A DNA stretch of 36,194 bases from contig CANRCX010000015.1 in assembly GCA_947629235.1 (NCBI GenBank), positions 1-36,194 of the forward strand. The letters are read 5' to 3'. Under the pieces are notes generated by a model. The model saw nothing but the letters and a program-made list of their open reading frames with translations, did not search any database and was not told where the DNA came from. Source of the stretch: an uncultured Bacilli bacterium. Lineage in GTDB: Bacteria > Bacillota_I > Bacilli_A > RF39 > UBA660. A program made the translations under genes and the position numbers. This document shows, piece by piece, positions 1 to 10,517 of the stretch (position 1 is its first letter; each line of letters opens with the position of its first letter).

Positions 1-86
1 TCAAGTTGTACCTTAAAGTCTCCTCCTGGTATAACTTCTAGTACCTTACCTTCAAGCTCAATATAACCGTCTTTTTCTTTGGCCAT
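1..86 (-). CDS. infA: Translation initiation factor IF-1, partial (C-terminus outside window)
   Basis: Reverse-strand translation MAKEKDGYIELEGKVLEVIPGGDFKVQL matches the IF-1 N-terminus; position after map is typical. Confidence 0.9.
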   Translation of the reverse strand, partial: MAKEKDGYIELEGKVLEVIPGGDFKVQL

Positions 87-89
87 TTT

Positions 90-839
90 TCACTCTCCTG
101 TTAATATCTCATAACCATCTTTGGTTACAAGTACTGTATGTTCAAAATGAGCGGCTACACTTCCATCTCTTGTGATAATTCCCCATTCATCTGGAAGTAG
201 CCATACCTCTTTTGTACCTAAACTAAACATTGGTTCAATTGCTAAAGTCATTCCTGCTTTTAGAATGATTCCTTCACTTTCATGATTACTAAGATTAGGA
301 ATATATGGATCTTCATGCAAAGTTGTACCAACTCCATGACCGGTTAAGCATTCAAATATACCATATCCATTTTTTTTACCAACTTTACCTATTGCAGAAC
401 AAACTTCATTAAGTTTGATTCCTTCTTTTATAACAGAAATTCCAGCATATAATGCTTTTCTAGTATTATTTACTAGGTCTTCTGTTTTTTTATCAACGCT
501 ACCTACTATATAAGTATAAGCTGAATCTGAGTGATATCCTTTATAGATGCTACCAACATCTACTGAAACAATATCACCATTTCTTAATTTAGTATTATCA
601 GGTATACCATGTACTACCATGTCATTAATACTAACACAAGTACTAGCAGGGTAACCTTCATAGCCAAGAAATGAAGGTGTAGCGTCATGACTAACAATAT
701 AATCATGAGCAAATTTATCAATTTCTTTTGTAGTTACTCCCTCATGAATAAAATCTTTTAACTTCATTAATACTTCATAAGTAATTTGTCCAGATTTTCT
801 CATGAGTTCAATTTCTTGTTCATTTTTAATACTAATCAT
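90..839 (-). CDS. map: Type I methionine aminopeptidase
   Basis: Metal ligand motifs VVHGIP, VDVG, HSDSAYT, GHGVG, IEPM, FEHT. Confidence 0.97.
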   Translation of the reverse strand: MISIKNEQEIELMRKSGQITYEVLMKLKDFIHEGVTTKEIDKFAHDYIVSHDATPSFLGYEGYPASTCVSINDMVVHGIPDNTKLRNGDIVSVDVGSIYKGYHSDSAYTYIVGSVDKKTEDLVNNTRKALYAGISVIKEGIKLNEVCSAIGKVGKKNGYGIFECLTGHGVGTTLHEDPYIPNLSNHESEGIILKAGMTLAIEPMFSLGTKEVWLLPDEWGIITRDGSVAAHFEHTVLVTKDGYEILTGE

Positions 840-1491
840 TATTTTTACTTCCTATTATTTGTTCAAATTGATCAAAAGTTGTTTGTGGGTCTTTACTAGC
901 ATCTAATTCTACTAGTATACCTTTTTCTCTATAATATTCAATAACTGGTTTGCAATTCTTTTCATATGCTGCATAACCAATTTTAAATGTTTCTTCATTA
1001 TCGTCGTTTCTTGTTGTTAATTCAACATTACAATCATTACACATATTTTCAACTTTAGGTGCATTTACACCAGTTAATACATTATAAGTCTTTTTACAAT
1101 TTGGACATATTCTTCTTCCAATAGTTCTTTTTAAAGCTAAATCATAATCAACATTTAGTAGTAGTGCATAATCTATTTTGAAGTTTAATTCTTCACACAT
1201 TTGATTTACTGCATCTACTTGTGGCATGTGTCTTGGATATCCATCTAGGATAAATCCATTTTTAACATCATCCTTCATTAATCTTTCTTTCATTAGCTTA
1301 TTAGTTATTTCATCAGATACTAATTCTCTTTTAGCTTGAAGTGCTCTGATTTCTTGACCTATTTCACTATTAGGGTCAACTCCCCTTAAAAGTTCACCTG
1401 CTGATATGCATACTAGACCATATTTTTGATTTAACATACTAGCCATTGTGCCTTTTCCAGCAGCAGGTGGTGCAATTAAAATTAAATTCAT
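832..1491 (-). CDS. adk: Adenylate kinase-family nucleoside monophosphate kinase with Zn-binding LID (divergent P-loop)
   Basis: APPAAGKGT, LDGYPR, GRRICPNC...CNDC, RNDDNEET; located between secY and map. Confidence 0.93.
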   Translation of the reverse strand: MNLILIAPPAAGKGTMASMLNQKYGLVCISAGELLRGVDPNSEIGQEIRALQAKRELVSDEITNKLMKERLMKDDVKNGFILDGYPRHMPQVDAVNQMCEELNFKIDYALLLNVDYDLALKRTIGRRICPNCKKTYNVLTGVNAPKVENMCNDCNVELTTRNDDNEETFKIGYAAYEKNCKPVIEYYREKGILVELDASKDPQTTFDQFEQIIGSKNND

Positions 1492-1494
1492 ATC

Positions 1495-2745
1495 TTATCT
1501 CCTATTATAATTTCTTGATGCCACTGAACTTTCAAGTTGTTTATATGTTTCAAGAAGTACACCAACTGCAATTAAGATTGATGTTCCACCTAATTTAACA
1601 CTATCATCCATACCAGTTATTGCTGTAAATATTGTTGGTAGTGCTGCAATTATTGCAATAAATATTGCACCCATAAATGTAATTCTTGAAAGAACTTTTG
1701 AAATATATTTTTTAGTTTCACTTCCAGGTCTAATACCAGGAATGTATCCACCATTTTTATTTAAGTTTTTACTTAATTCATCTGGGTTAATTGTTAAGAA
1801 TGTATAAACATAAGTAAATATTAATATTAATAATATATAAATTATAAATCCAACTGGTTTTGATGTGGATAAATAATTATTTAGAAATCCTACAACTTTA
1901 GCATTTTTAATAAAATAACTAAGTATTGATGGAATTCCCATAATAACACTTGCTATTATGACAGGCATAACACCTGCTGAGTTCAATCTAAGTGGTAAGA
2001 ATGTTTGTTGTCCACCATAACTTGATGAGCTTCTATTAGAATACTGAATTGGTATTCGTCTTTCAGCTTCTTGAACAAATATAACTCCCACTATAATTCC
2101 TAAGTATAATAATATAAATAATGCAAATGATAACCAAGCTATTAATAAATTACTAGCACCAGGAATTAATGAATTAAATACTTTAACAAACATATCAGGT
2201 AAAGTATTAACAATACCTGCCATGATTATTAATGATACTCCATTTCCTATTCCTTTATTAGTAATTTGGTCTCCTAACCATAACAAGAATGCAGTACCTG
2301 CAGTTAAGATTAGAGCTGTTTTAAAATAGAACATTGGTTCACTTGTTTTTCCAATAAACATCATAGGATAGAAGAAACCTTGAATAAATGCAATTGCAAG
2401 ACCAGCATATCTTGTTATCTTTGCAATTTTTCTTCTTCCTTCTTCACCCATCTCTTTTAATTCTTTAAAGTATGGGATTATATCCATTTGAAGTATTTGA
2501 ATAATTATTGATGCAGTGATATATGGCATAACACCTAGTGCAAAGATTGAAAATTGTTTTAAACCTCCACCACTCATTGCATTGAATAATTCTAAAAATC
2601 CAATATTTCCATTAATTACTTGCATACCAGGAATTGTAATTGAATTACCTACCGCGAAGATGAATAATACACCAAGTGTGTATAGAACTCTGAATCTTAA
2701 ATCTTTATTAGAAGATCTAAATATTTGCTTAAATGTAGCAAACAT
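1495..2745 (-). CDS. secY: Preprotein translocase subunit SecY
   Basis: Multi-TM protein with SecY motifs (GNSITIPGMQ, GVMPYITASIIIQ, FLPLRLNSAGVMPVIIA); spc operon context. Confidence 0.97.
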   Translation of the reverse strand: MFATFKQIFRSSNKDLRFRVLYTLGVLFIFAVGNSITIPGMQVINGNIGFLELFNAMSGGGLKQFSIFALGVMPYITASIIIQILQMDIIPYFKELKEMGEEGRRKIAKITRYAGLAIAFIQGFFYPMMFIGKTSEPMFYFKTALILTAGTAFLLWLGDQITNKGIGNGVSLIIMAGIVNTLPDMFVKVFNSLIPGASNLLIAWLSFALFILLYLGIIVGVIFVQEAERRIPIQYSNRSSSSYGGQQTFLPLRLNSAGVMPVIIASVIMGIPSILSYFIKNAKVVGFLNNYLSTSKPVGFIIYILLILIFTYVYTFLTINPDELSKNLNKNGGYIPGIRPGSETKKYISKVLSRITFMGAIFIAIIAALPTIFTAITGMDDSVKLGGTSILIAVGVLLETYKQLESSVASRNYNRR

Positions 2746-2746
2746 C

Positions 2747-3190
2747 TTAAATCACCTCCGTAGTTCCACCTAACTCTTCTATTTTAGTAATAGCACTATT
2801 AGTAAATACATTAGCTTTAACAGTTAATTTTCTTTCTAATTTACCATTACCTAAAATTTTAATTCCATTTAATTCTTTTTTAACAAGTCCAGATTCTTTT
2901 AATAATTCTGGAGTAACAATATCTCCATCTTTAAATCTATTTAAATCTGAAACATTTACAATTGCATATTTAGTTGCAAATCTAGCATTAGAGAAACCTC
3001 TTCTTGGAAGTCTTTTGTATAATGGAGTTTGTCCACCTTCAAACCAAATGTGTACACTTCCACCACTTCTTGCTTTTTGACCTTTTTCTCCTCTTCCAGA
3101 AGTTTTACCATGCCCACTTGCAGGACCTCTTCCTACTATTTTTCTTCTATGAGTTGATCCTTCAACTTTACTTAATTCATGTAATTTCAT
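2747..3190 (-). CDS. rplO: 50S ribosomal protein L15
   Basis: [22 protein letters not shown] motif. Confidence 0.97.
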   Translation of the reverse strand: MKLHELSKVEGSTHRRKIVGRGPASGHGKTSGRGEKGQKARSGGSVHIWFEGGQTPLYKRLPRRGFSNARFATKYAIVNVSDLNRFKDGDIVTPELLKESGLVKKELNGIKILGNGKLERKLTVKANVFTNSAITKIEELGGTTEVI

Positions 3191-3705
3191 TATTTTAAGA
3201 CCTCCTCAACTGTTTTTCCACGAAGACTAGCTACATGTTCTATAGTTCTTTGATTAGCTAGAGCTTCAATTGTAGCTTTTGCAGTATTAATTTGAGTATT
3301 GCTTCCAAGTGATTTAGAAACAACATCTTTTACACCAGCAAGTTCAAGAACAATTCTTGATGCTCCACCAGCAATAATTCCACGACCAGCTTTAGCAGGT
3401 CTAATTAATACTTTAGCAGCTCCACAAACTCCAGTAACTTCATGAGAAATAGTTCTTCCATCAACTAAATCTACGTGTACAATATTTTTTTCTGCTTCTT
3501 TAATTGCTTTACTAACAGCTACAGGAATTTCTTTACTTTTACCAGTACCAATTCCTACATTACCTTTTCTATCACCTACAGCAACAGTTGCAGAAAATCT
3601 AAAGTTTCTTCCACCTTGTGTAACTTTTGTAACTTTACCAATAGATATTATTTTATCTTCATATAATTTTTTTGGTTCACGATCAGTTCTTTTATTACCG
3701 TTCAT
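3190..3705 (-). CDS. rpsE: 30S ribosomal protein S5
   Basis: [32 protein letters not shown] motif. Confidence 0.97.
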   Translation of the reverse strand: MNGNKRTDREPKKLYEDKIISIGKVTKVTQGGRNFRFSATVAVGDRKGNVGIGTGKSKEIPVAVSKAIKEAEKNIVHVDLVDGRTISHEVTGVCGAAKVLIRPAKAGRGIIAGGASRIVLELAGVKDVVSKSLGSNTQINTAKATIEALANQRTIEHVASLRGKTVEEVLK

Positions 3706-3715
3706 AAATTTCCTC

Positions 3716-4069
3716 CTAGAATTCTAGTCCATTTTCACGGGCAGCATCAGCTAATGCTTTAATTTTTCCGTGATATAGATATCCACTTCTATCAAAAACT
3801 ACTGTTTTGATTTTAGCTTCTTTAGCTTTTTTAGCTATATCTTTTCCAACTGCTTTAGCAGCTTCAACATTATTATTTTTTAATTTTAGTTCTAAAGAAG
3901 ATGAACTTGCTAATGTTACACCTTTAACATCATCTATTAATTGTGCATAAATAGCAGTATTACTTCTAAATACACTTAGTCTAGGAGTAGTTTCATTACC
4001 AGATAAAGTTCTTCTGATTTTTTTATGTCTTTTTAATCTCATATCATTTTTTGATTCTTTTTTTATCAT
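3716..4069 (-). CDS. rplR: 50S ribosomal protein L18
   Basis: [10 protein letters not shown]-like motif, [27 protein letters not shown]-terminus. Confidence 0.96.
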   Translation of the reverse strand: MIKKESKNDMRLKRHKKIRRTLSGNETTPRLSVFRSNTAIYAQLIDDVKGVTLASSSSLELKLKNNNVEAAKAVGKDIAKKAKEAKIKTVVFDRSGYLYHGKIKALADAARENGLEF

Positions 4070-4079
4070 TTTTTACCTC

Positions 4080-4625
4080 CTAAGCAGCTTTCTTTCCTTC
4101 TTTACGACGGATATGTTCTTCTTTGAACTTAATACCTTTACCTTTATATGGTTCAGGTTCTCTTACTTTTCTAATTTTAGCAGCAAATTCTGATACTGCT
4201 TGTTTATCAAAACCACTAACAACTAGTTCGTTTGTAGATTTATCAGGCATTTCAACTTTGATACCAGATGGTACTTCAAGTTCTACTGAATGAGAATATC
4301 CTGCTGAAATAATTACTTTATTTCCTTGAACTTGGAATCTATATCCAACACCATTGATTTCTAATTCTCTTTTAAATCCTTCACTTACACCAATCATCAT
4401 GTTATTGATAATTGAATTAGTAGTTCCGTGTAATTGTTTTGATGTTTTAAGTTCATTTTTTCTAGTTACTAGAACTTTTCCATCTTCAACTTTTACATCA
4501 ACACTATCATTCTTAAAATTGAATTCTAATGTTCCTTTTGGTCCTTTTGTTGTTACTTTGTTACCATCAACATTTACTTCTACTCCTGATGGTATAGTTA
4601 ATATTCTATTTCCTATTCTACTCAT
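4080..4625 (-). CDS. rplF: 50S ribosomal protein L6
   Basis: MSRIGNRILTIPSGVEV start and EPYKGKGIKF near the C-terminus. Confidence 0.97.
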   Translation of the reverse strand: MSRIGNRILTIPSGVEVNVDGNKVTTKGPKGTLEFNFKNDSVDVKVEDGKVLVTRKNELKTSKQLHGTTNSIINNMMIGVSEGFKRELEINGVGYRFQVQGNKVIISAGYSHSVELEVPSGIKVEMPDKSTNELVVSGFDKQAVSEFAAKIRKVREPEPYKGKGIKFKEEHIRRKEGKKAA

Positions 4626-4632
4626 AACACAC

Positions 4633-5028
4633 CTACCATATATAAGCTAAAACTTCTCCACCAAGTTTTTTACTTCTAGCTTCTTTATCAGTCATAAGAC
4701 CTTCTGAAGTTGAAATAATTGCTATTCCAAGTCCATTTAGAACTCTTGGCATTTCATCAGCTTTAGCATACACACGTAATCCTGGTTTACTAATTCTTTT
4801 AAGACCAGTGATTACTCTTTCTTTAGATTTTGAATATTTTAGATTTACAACTAACATTTCTCCAACAGCTAATTTGTTAACATCATATCCAGCTATAAAT
4901 CCTTCTTTAGTTAAAATATCAGCAATACCTTTAGTCATTTTAGTTCCTGGTATTTCAACTGTTTTATACTTTAGCGCGTTTGCATTACGAATTCTTGTAA
5001 GCATATCTGCGATTGTATCATTAACCAT
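4633..5028 (-). CDS. rpsH: 30S ribosomal protein S8
   Basis: [13 protein letters not shown] start, [31 protein letters not shown] end. Confidence 0.97.
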   Translation of the reverse strand: MVNDTIADMLTRIRNANALKYKTVEIPGTKMTKGIADILTKEGFIAGYDVNKLAVGEMLVVNLKYSKSKERVITGLKRISKPGLRVYAKADEMPRVLNGLGIAIISTSEGLMTDKEARSKKLGGEVLAYIW

Positions 5029-5100
5029 TATAGGTCCTCCCTTCTTATTAACACTGATAGTTAATGTTTTGGTATTTTATTTTTTTATTTTTAAATTTTA

Positions 5101-5286
5101 TTACCAGCTTGATTTTTTAACACCTGGTATTTGTCCTTTATAAGCAAGTTCTCTAAAGCAAATACGGCATACACCAAATTTACTTAGTACACCATGTGGA
5201 CGACCACATCTTGTACATCTAGTATAATTTCTTGTAGAGAATTTGCTTCCTCTTTGTTGTGATATTAATTTACTTTTCTTTGCCAT
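5101..5286 (-). CDS. rpsN: 30S ribosomal protein S14, zinc-binding type (start trimmed from the ORF-track start at 5322 to MAKKSK)
   Basis: CTRC...CRIC zinc ribbon; [22 protein letters not shown]. Confidence 0.96.
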   Translation of the reverse strand: MAKKSKLISQQRGSKFSTRNYTRCTRCGRPHGVLSKFGVCRICFRELAYKGQIPGVKKSSW

Positions 5287-5299
5287 AATATTTCCTTTC

Positions 5300-5839
5300 T
5301 TACTTTCTAAAAGGTAACCCAAATTCAGTTAATAAAGCAAGTGCTTCTTCATTAGTTTTAGCTGTTGTAACCATTACTATATCTAAACCTCTAACTTTAA
5401 TAACTTGATCATATTCTACTTCTGGAAATACTAATTGCTCTTTGATACCAAGAGTATAATTACCTCTTCCATCAAAACTATTTTTAGATATTCCTCTAAA
5501 ATCTCTAACTCTAGGAAGTGCGATTGTAATTAGTTTATTTAAGAAGTTATACATATTATCTCCTCTTAATGTAACTTTACAACCTATTTTATTTCCTTCT
5601 CTAAGTTTGAAACCTGCAATTGACTTTTTAGCAGTTGTAATAACTGGTTTTTGTCCTGATAATGCTTCTAGATCTTTTAGTGCTGCATCAAGATATTTTT
5701 GATCGTTAATAGCATCACCTACACCCATATTTAGAACGATTTTTTCTAATTTAGGTACTTGCATTTTAGTAGTGTAGTTAAACTTTTTAGTTAAATTTGG
5801 AACTATTGAGTCTTCATATAATTTTTTTAATGTTTCCAT
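5300..5839 (-). CDS. rplE: 50S ribosomal protein L5
   Basis: [48 protein letters not shown]. Confidence 0.97.
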   Translation of the reverse strand: METLKKLYEDSIVPNLTKKFNYTTKMQVPKLEKIVLNMGVGDAINDQKYLDAALKDLEALSGQKPVITTAKKSIAGFKLREGNKIGCKVTLRGDNMYNFLNKLITIALPRVRDFRGISKNSFDGRGNYTLGIKEQLVFPEVEYDQVIKVRGLDIVMVTTAKTNEEALALLTEFGLPFRK

Positions 5840-5846
5840 AATTCAC

Positions 5847-6197
5847 CTACTTACTTTCTTTTTCTTCTTTTTTCTTAGAAGTTTTCTTTTCTTTAGTTTC
5901 TTTTACTTCCTTTTTTGTTTCTTTTTTTACTTCTTTTTTTGTTTCTTTTTGTTCTTTCTTTTCAGCTTTTTCAGCTTTTTTGTCTACTACTTTAACATTA
6001 GAAATATGAATTGGAGCTTCTACTTCTAGAATTCCACCAGTTTCATTTTGTCTATTTGGTTTAACATGTTTTTTAACAATGTTAACACCATCTATAACAA
6101 CTTTATTTTCTTTTCTTAATATTTGTAGTACTTTTCCTTCTTTTCCTTTATTACTTCCTGTAATAACACGGACATTGTCTCCTACTTTTATCTTCAT
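5847..6197 (-). CDS. rplX: 50S ribosomal protein L24 with Lys/Glu-rich C-terminal extension
   Basis: KOW motif GDNVRVITGSNKGKEGKVLQILRKENKVVIDGVNIVKKHVKP followed by about 45 low-complexity residues. Confidence 0.95.
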   Translation of the reverse strand: MKIKVGDNVRVITGSNKGKEGKVLQILRKENKVVIDGVNIVKKHVKPNRQNETGGILEVEAPIHISNVKVVDKKAEKAEKKEQKETKKEVKKETKKEVKETKEKKTSKKKEEKESK

Positions 6198-6206
6198 GAT
6201 ATCCTC

Positions 6207-6575
6207 CTATAATACTTCTGGAGCTAGTGAAACAATTTTCATATAGTTTTTATCACGAAGTTCTCTAGCTACAGGTCCTAGAACACGAGTTCCAACAGGA
6301 CTATTATCATCTTTAATTAATACGCAAGCATTATCGTCAAATTTAATATGACTTCCATCACTTCTTCTAACGCCTTGAACTGTTCTTACAATAACAGCTT
6401 TAACTACTTTTCCTTTTGGAGTGTTTGAATTTGGAATTGCTTTTTTAACTGTTCCTACAACAACATCTCCAATATTTCCGCTTTTAACTTTGCTTCCACC
6501 AAGTACTCTGATTACTAAGATTTCACGAGCGCCTGAATTGTCAGCTACCTTTAAACGGCTTTCTGGTTGTATCAT
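6207..6575 (-). CDS. rplN: 50S ribosomal protein L14
   Basis: [28 protein letters not shown]. Confidence 0.98.
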   Translation of the reverse strand: MIQPESRLKVADNSGAREILVIRVLGGSKVKSGNIGDVVVGTVKKAIPNSNTPKGKVVKAVIVRTVQGVRRSDGSHIKFDDNACVLIKDDNSPVGTRVLGPVARELRDKNYMKIVSLAPEVL

Positions 6576-6593
6576 AACTCTCTCCTTTCTTAA

Positions 6594-6851
6594 TTAAAGA
6601 ATAACAGCTTCCTCAACAATGCTATCTAATACATATCTTTTTGTTTTAGATAGAGGACGAGAAGATACAACTTTAACTATATCTCCTACTTTAGCTTTGT
6701 TATCCTCATCATGTACTGCATACTTTTTAGTAGTTTTTACATTTTTCTTGTAAAGTGGATGCTTTTTATAAGTTACAACTTCAATAGTAATAGTTTTATT
6801 ACAAGAAGCACTTACAACTTTTCCAACTAATTCTTGTTTCTTATTTTCCAT
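6594..6851 (-). CDS. rpsQ: 30S ribosomal protein S17
   Basis: GKVVSASCNKTITIEV, KHPLYKKNVKTTKKYAVHDE, RPLSKTKRY. Confidence 0.97.
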   Translation of the reverse strand: MENKKQELVGKVVSASCNKTITIEVVTYKKHPLYKKNVKTTKKYAVHDEDNKAKVGDIVKVVSSRPLSKTKRYVLDSIVEEAVIL

Positions 6852-6853
6852 TA

Positions 6854-7060
6854 TTAAGCTTCCTCCTTACTTTCTAATTCTCTTTCTCTAATAACTGTTT
6901 TAATTTTAGCAACATCATGTCTTAATTCTTTAATTCTATGAGGTTTTTCTAAAGTTCCAGTTGCTAGAGAAAATTTTAAATTAAATAATTCTTTTTTATT
7001 TTCATCTAGTTTTTTATTTAATTCTTCAGTGGTTAATTTTCTAATATCTACCATTTTCAT
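6854..7060 (-). CDS. rpmC: 50S ribosomal protein L29
   Basis: ELFNLKFSLATGTLEKPHRIKELRHDVAKIKT. Confidence 0.96.
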   Translation of the reverse strand: MKMVDIRKLTTEELNKKLDENKKELFNLKFSLATGTLEKPHRIKELRHDVAKIKTVIRERELESKEEA

Positions 7061-7482
7061 TATTTAGCCACATCCTTTGCAACAAATTTTGTTTTAATTG
7101 GTAGTTTGTGTCCTGCAAGACGGAAAGCTTCTCTAGCTATTTCTTCAGTAACATCAGTCATTTCAAACATGATTTTACCTTCTTTAACTACTGCTGCCCA
7201 TTCTTCAACATTACCTTTTCCACTACCCATACGAACTTCAGCAGGTTTCTTAGTTCTTGCTAAGTGTGGGAAAATGTTAATAAATACTTTTCCTCTTTTA
7301 AAACTTTTCATATAACGAGTCATAGCAATTCTTGCTGCTTCAATTTGTCTTGCTGTAATGTATGCTCCTTCTTTAGCCATAAGTCCATATTCACCTTGAG
7401 TAAGTGTTGTATTACCTTTAGCTTTTCCTTCATAACTTACTCTATGAGGTTTTCTATATTTAGTTCTCTTTGGAATTAACAT
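7060..7482 (-). CDS. rplP: 50S ribosomal protein L16 (start trimmed from 7524 to [14 protein letters not shown])
   Basis: Canonical [14 protein letters not shown] start preceded by GGGAGG; overlaps the 3' end of rpsC by 23 nt. Confidence 0.96.
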   Translation of the reverse strand: MLIPKRTKYRKPHRVSYEGKAKGNTTLTQGEYGLMAKEGAYITARQIEAARIAMTRYMKSFKRGKVFINIFPHLARTKKPAEVRMGSGKGNVEEWAAVVKEGKIMFEMTDVTEEIAREAFRLAGHKLPIKTKFVAKDVAK

Positions 7483-8137
7483 CTTTATGACCTCCCTTAT
7501 TCTTTTTAGCAGGAAGGATTTCACCTTTGTAAATCCATACTTTTACACCAATTTTTCCATAAATAGTATCTGCTTCTTTATGTGCATAATCTATATCTGC
7601 TCTTAATGTGTGTAGTGGTACAGTACCTTCTGTATATCCTTCAGTTCTAGCCATTTCAGCTCCAGCTAAACGTCCAGACACAGCAACTTTTATACCAACA
7701 GCTCCTGCTTTCATTGTATTTCTAATTGCTCTTTTTTGTACTGCTCTAAATGATGCTCTATTTTGAATTTGCATTGCAATTGATTCAGCTACTAATGCAG
7801 CATTTAGATCAGGATTTTTAACTTCAACTATTGATAAATAAATTTCTTCACCAGTTAGTTTTTGTAAAGCTTTTTTATGTTTTTCAATATCAGCTCCACC
7901 TTTACCAATTACGATACCAGGTTTTGATGTATTGATAATTACATTTGTTCTTTTTTTATTTCTTTCAATTACGATAGAAGCAACTGAACATCCTTTTAAT
8001 TCTTTATCTAAATATTTTCTAATTTTTAAATCAGTATTTAAATATTTAGCAAAATCTTTAGTTGGTGCATACCATTTACTTTCCCAGTCTCTGTTGATAC
8101 CAACTCTAAGTCCTACTGGACTTACTTTTTGTCCCAT
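7460..8137 (-). CDS. rpsC: 30S ribosomal protein S3
   Basis: [26 protein letters not shown] motif [14 protein letters not shown]. Confidence 0.98.
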   Translation of the reverse strand: MGQKVSPVGLRVGINRDWESKWYAPTKDFAKYLNTDLKIRKYLDKELKGCSVASIVIERNKKRTNVIINTSKPGIVIGKGGADIEKHKKALQKLTGEEIYLSIVEVKNPDLNAALVAESIAMQIQNRASFRAVQKRAIRNTMKAGAVGIKVAVSGRLAGAEMARTEGYTEGTVPLHTLRADIDYAHKEADTIYGKIGVKVWIYKGEILPAKKNKGGHKDVNSKEN

Positions 8138-8139
8138 GT

Positions 8140-8490
8140 TTAGTCCTCCTTCTCTTTCTTATTATCAGTTACACAAACATAAATATGACTTGTTCTGTGA
8201 TAATTTTTAGCAACTCTTGAGTGAGATGCAGCTTTTCTTCTTTTTAAAGTTCTTCCTTCATTAACATATGTTTCTTTGATTACTAAATCTTCTTTATTAG
8301 CACCAAAGTTATTAACAGCATTAGCAACAGCAGAATTTAGAACTTTTATTATTAATCTACTTGCTTTAGTATTTGTAGTAAGTAGTATTGCCTCAGCTTG
8401 AGATACTTTTTTTCCTCTAATTAAGTCTAGTGTCATTCTTGCTTTTCTAGGAGCAATCATTGCACCCTTATGTATACTATAAGTTTCCAC
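8140..8490 (-). CDS. rplV: 50S ribosomal protein L22
   Basis: [40 protein letters not shown]. Confidence 0.96.
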   Translation of the reverse strand: METYSIHKGAMIAPRKARMTLDLIRGKKVSQAEAILLTTNTKASRLIIKVLNSAVANAVNNFGANKEDLVIKETYVNEGRTLKRRKAASHSRVAKNYHRTSHIYVCVTDNKKEKED

Positions 8491-8500
8491 TTTTTACCTC

Positions 8501-8770
8501 CTATTTCTTACCGCTGCCGGCATGGCCAGTAAACTTACGAGTTAAACTAAACTCACCAAGTTTGTGTCCTACCATATCTTCAGTAACATATACTGGTATA
8601 AATTCACGTCCATTATGAACAGCAAATGTATGACCAACGAATTCTGGATAGATTGTAGAACGTCTTGACCAAGTTTTAATTACTTCTTTTTTACCTTTTT
8701 CATTTAATTCTCTAACTCTATTTAATAGTCTAGGGAATGTATAAGGTCCTTTTTTTAAACTTCTTGACAT
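8501..8770 (-). CDS. rpsS: 30S ribosomal protein S19
   Basis: [58 protein letters not shown]. Confidence 0.98.
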   Translation of the reverse strand: MSRSLKKGPYTFPRLLNRVRELNEKGKKEVIKTWSRRSTIYPEFVGHTFAVHNGREFIPVYVTEDMVGHKLGEFSLTRKFTGHAGSGKK

Positions 8771-8789
8771 TTTACGGTTCCTTTCTTAA

Positions 8790-9620
8790 TTATTTCTTAC
8801 GACGAGTCATTATTAATTTTTCAGATGACTTTTTAGTTTTTCTAGTCTTAAGTCCTAGAGCTGGTTTACCCCAAGGAGTCATTGGTTGAGCACGTCCAAC
8901 TGGAGCTCTACCTTCACCACCACCATGTGGGTGATCATTAGGGTTCATAACAGATCCACGAACTGTAGGTCTAATTCCCATATGTCTTTTTCTTCCTGCT
9001 TTTCCTAAATGTACTAATTCATAATCAGTGTTTCCAACTTCACCAACAGTAGCACGACATGTTCCAAGTACTTTTCTTGTTTCTCCACTCTTAAGTCTTA
9101 AGATTACATATTTTCCTTCTTTACCTAAGATTTGAACACTACTTCCAGCACTTCTTGCAAGTTTTGCTCCTGCACCTGGGTTTAATTCAACATTGTGAAC
9201 AGTTGTACCTACAGGAATATTTTCAAGTGGTAATGCATTTCCAACTTTGATATCAGCATTTACTCCACTTTCAATTTTATCTCCAACTTTTAAGTTTAAT
9301 GGAGCGATTATATATCTTTTTTCTCCATCAGCATAATTTACTAATGCTATATTTGCACTTCTGTTTGGATCATATTCTATAGAAGCAACACGACCTTCAA
9401 TACCATCTTTATTTCTCTTGAAATCAATAACACGATATTTACGTCTAACGCCACCACCAATATGACGAACAGTTATTTTTCCTTGATTATTTCTTCCACC
9501 TGTTTTACTTTTTTTAACAAGAAGACTTTTTTCTGGAGTACTTTTAGTTATTTCTTCATTTATAAGAGTACTCATTCCTCTTGTTCCAGGAGTATTAGGC
9601 TTAAAATTCTTTATTGGCAT
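8790..9620 (-). CDS. rplB: 50S ribosomal protein L2
   Basis: [43 protein letters not shown]. Confidence 0.98.
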   Translation of the reverse strand: MPIKNFKPNTPGTRGMSTLINEEITKSTPEKSLLVKKSKTGGRNNQGKITVRHIGGGVRRKYRVIDFKRNKDGIEGRVASIEYDPNRSANIALVNYADGEKRYIIAPLNLKVGDKIESGVNADIKVGNALPLENIPVGTTVHNVELNPGAGAKLARSAGSSVQILGKEGKYVILRLKSGETRKVLGTCRATVGEVGNTDYELVHLGKAGRKRHMGIRPTVRGSVMNPNDHPHGGGEGRAPVGRAQPMTPWGKPALGLKTRKTKKSSEKLIMTRRKK

Positions 9621-9630
9621 ATTATCCCTC

Positions 9631-9894
9631 CTAGTATTCTATTGAAGAGCCTTCTGCAAGTTTAACGTATGCTTTTTTATAAGCAGTAGTTAATCCTGTA
9701 TATCTTCCTACTCTTCTTTTCTTTTGTACTGCATTTACAGTATTTACGTTTACTACTTTTACATTAAATTGTTTTTCAATTTCGTTTTTAATTTGAGTTT
9801 TATTTGCTTTTTTTGATACTTTAAATACATATACATTATTTGCTTTTAAAGCTTCACTTTTTTCAGTTATTACTGGTGCTAAGATTATATTCAT
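9631..9894 (-). CDS. rplW: 50S ribosomal protein L23
   Basis: [42 protein letters not shown]. Confidence 0.97.
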   Translation of the reverse strand: MNIILAPVITEKSEALKANNVYVFKVSKKANKTQIKNEIEKQFNVKVVNVNTVNAVQKKRRVGRYTGLTTAYKKAYVKLAEGSSIEY

Positions 9895-10517
9895 TAGTTA
9901 AGCACCTCCTCTAATTTCTTAACTGCATCTTCATCTATTAATAAATAAGATGTTGCTACTAAATCTAAAACATTAACTTCTTCTGGACTTAAAACAGCTA
10001 CATTTTCATTATTTCTTGATGCTAAGAATAAATTTTCATTATCAAGAGAATAAACAACTAATGCTTTTCCATCTATTTTAAGAGTTTTTAACATTTCATT
10101 AAATGCTTTAGTTTTGTTGCTTTCTAAATTTAAATTTTCAACTACAACTAATTCTTTATCTTTATATTTAGATGTAAGTGCACTCTTTAATGCTAATCTT
10201 CTTTCTTTTCTATTTTGTTTTTTATTATATTTTCTTGGTTTTGGTCCAAATACAATTCCACCACCTGGCCATTGTGGGCTACGAGTAGATCCTTGTCTTG
10301 CATTACCTGTACCTTTTTGTTTATAAGGTTTACGTCCACCACCAGATACTTCACTTCTAGTTTTAGTACTAGCAGTTCCTTGTCTTAAAGATGCTTGGGC
10401 TAAAATGATTGCATCATGCATAACGCTTTCGTTTACTTCAACATTCCATACTTCATCTTTAAGTGTTAAATCTTTAACTTTTTCACCTTTAAGGTTTAAA
10501 ACTTGAACTTTTGCCAT
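9894..10517 (-). CDS. rplD: 50S ribosomal protein L4
   Basis: RQGTASTKTRSEVSGGGRKPYKQKGTGNARQGSTRSPQWPGGGIVFGPKPR. Confidence 0.98.
   Translation of the reverse strand: MAKVQVLNLKGEKVKDLTLKDEVWNVEVNESVMHDAIILAQASLRQGTASTKTRSEVSGGGRKPYKQKGTGNARQGSTRSPQWPGGGIVFGPKPRKYNKKQNRKERRLALKSALTSKYKDKELVVVENLNLESNKTKAFNEMLKTLKIDGKALVVYSLDNENLFLASRNNENVAVLSPEEVNVLDLVATSYLLIDEDAVKKLEEVLN

Noticed and set aside
5029-5100. 72-nt gap between rpsN and rpsH as a possible internal r-protein regulatory site
   Set aside because: Only a weak TTAAC/GTTAA stem in AT-rich sequence; no recognisable S8-type site. Longer than other gaps but not supportable.
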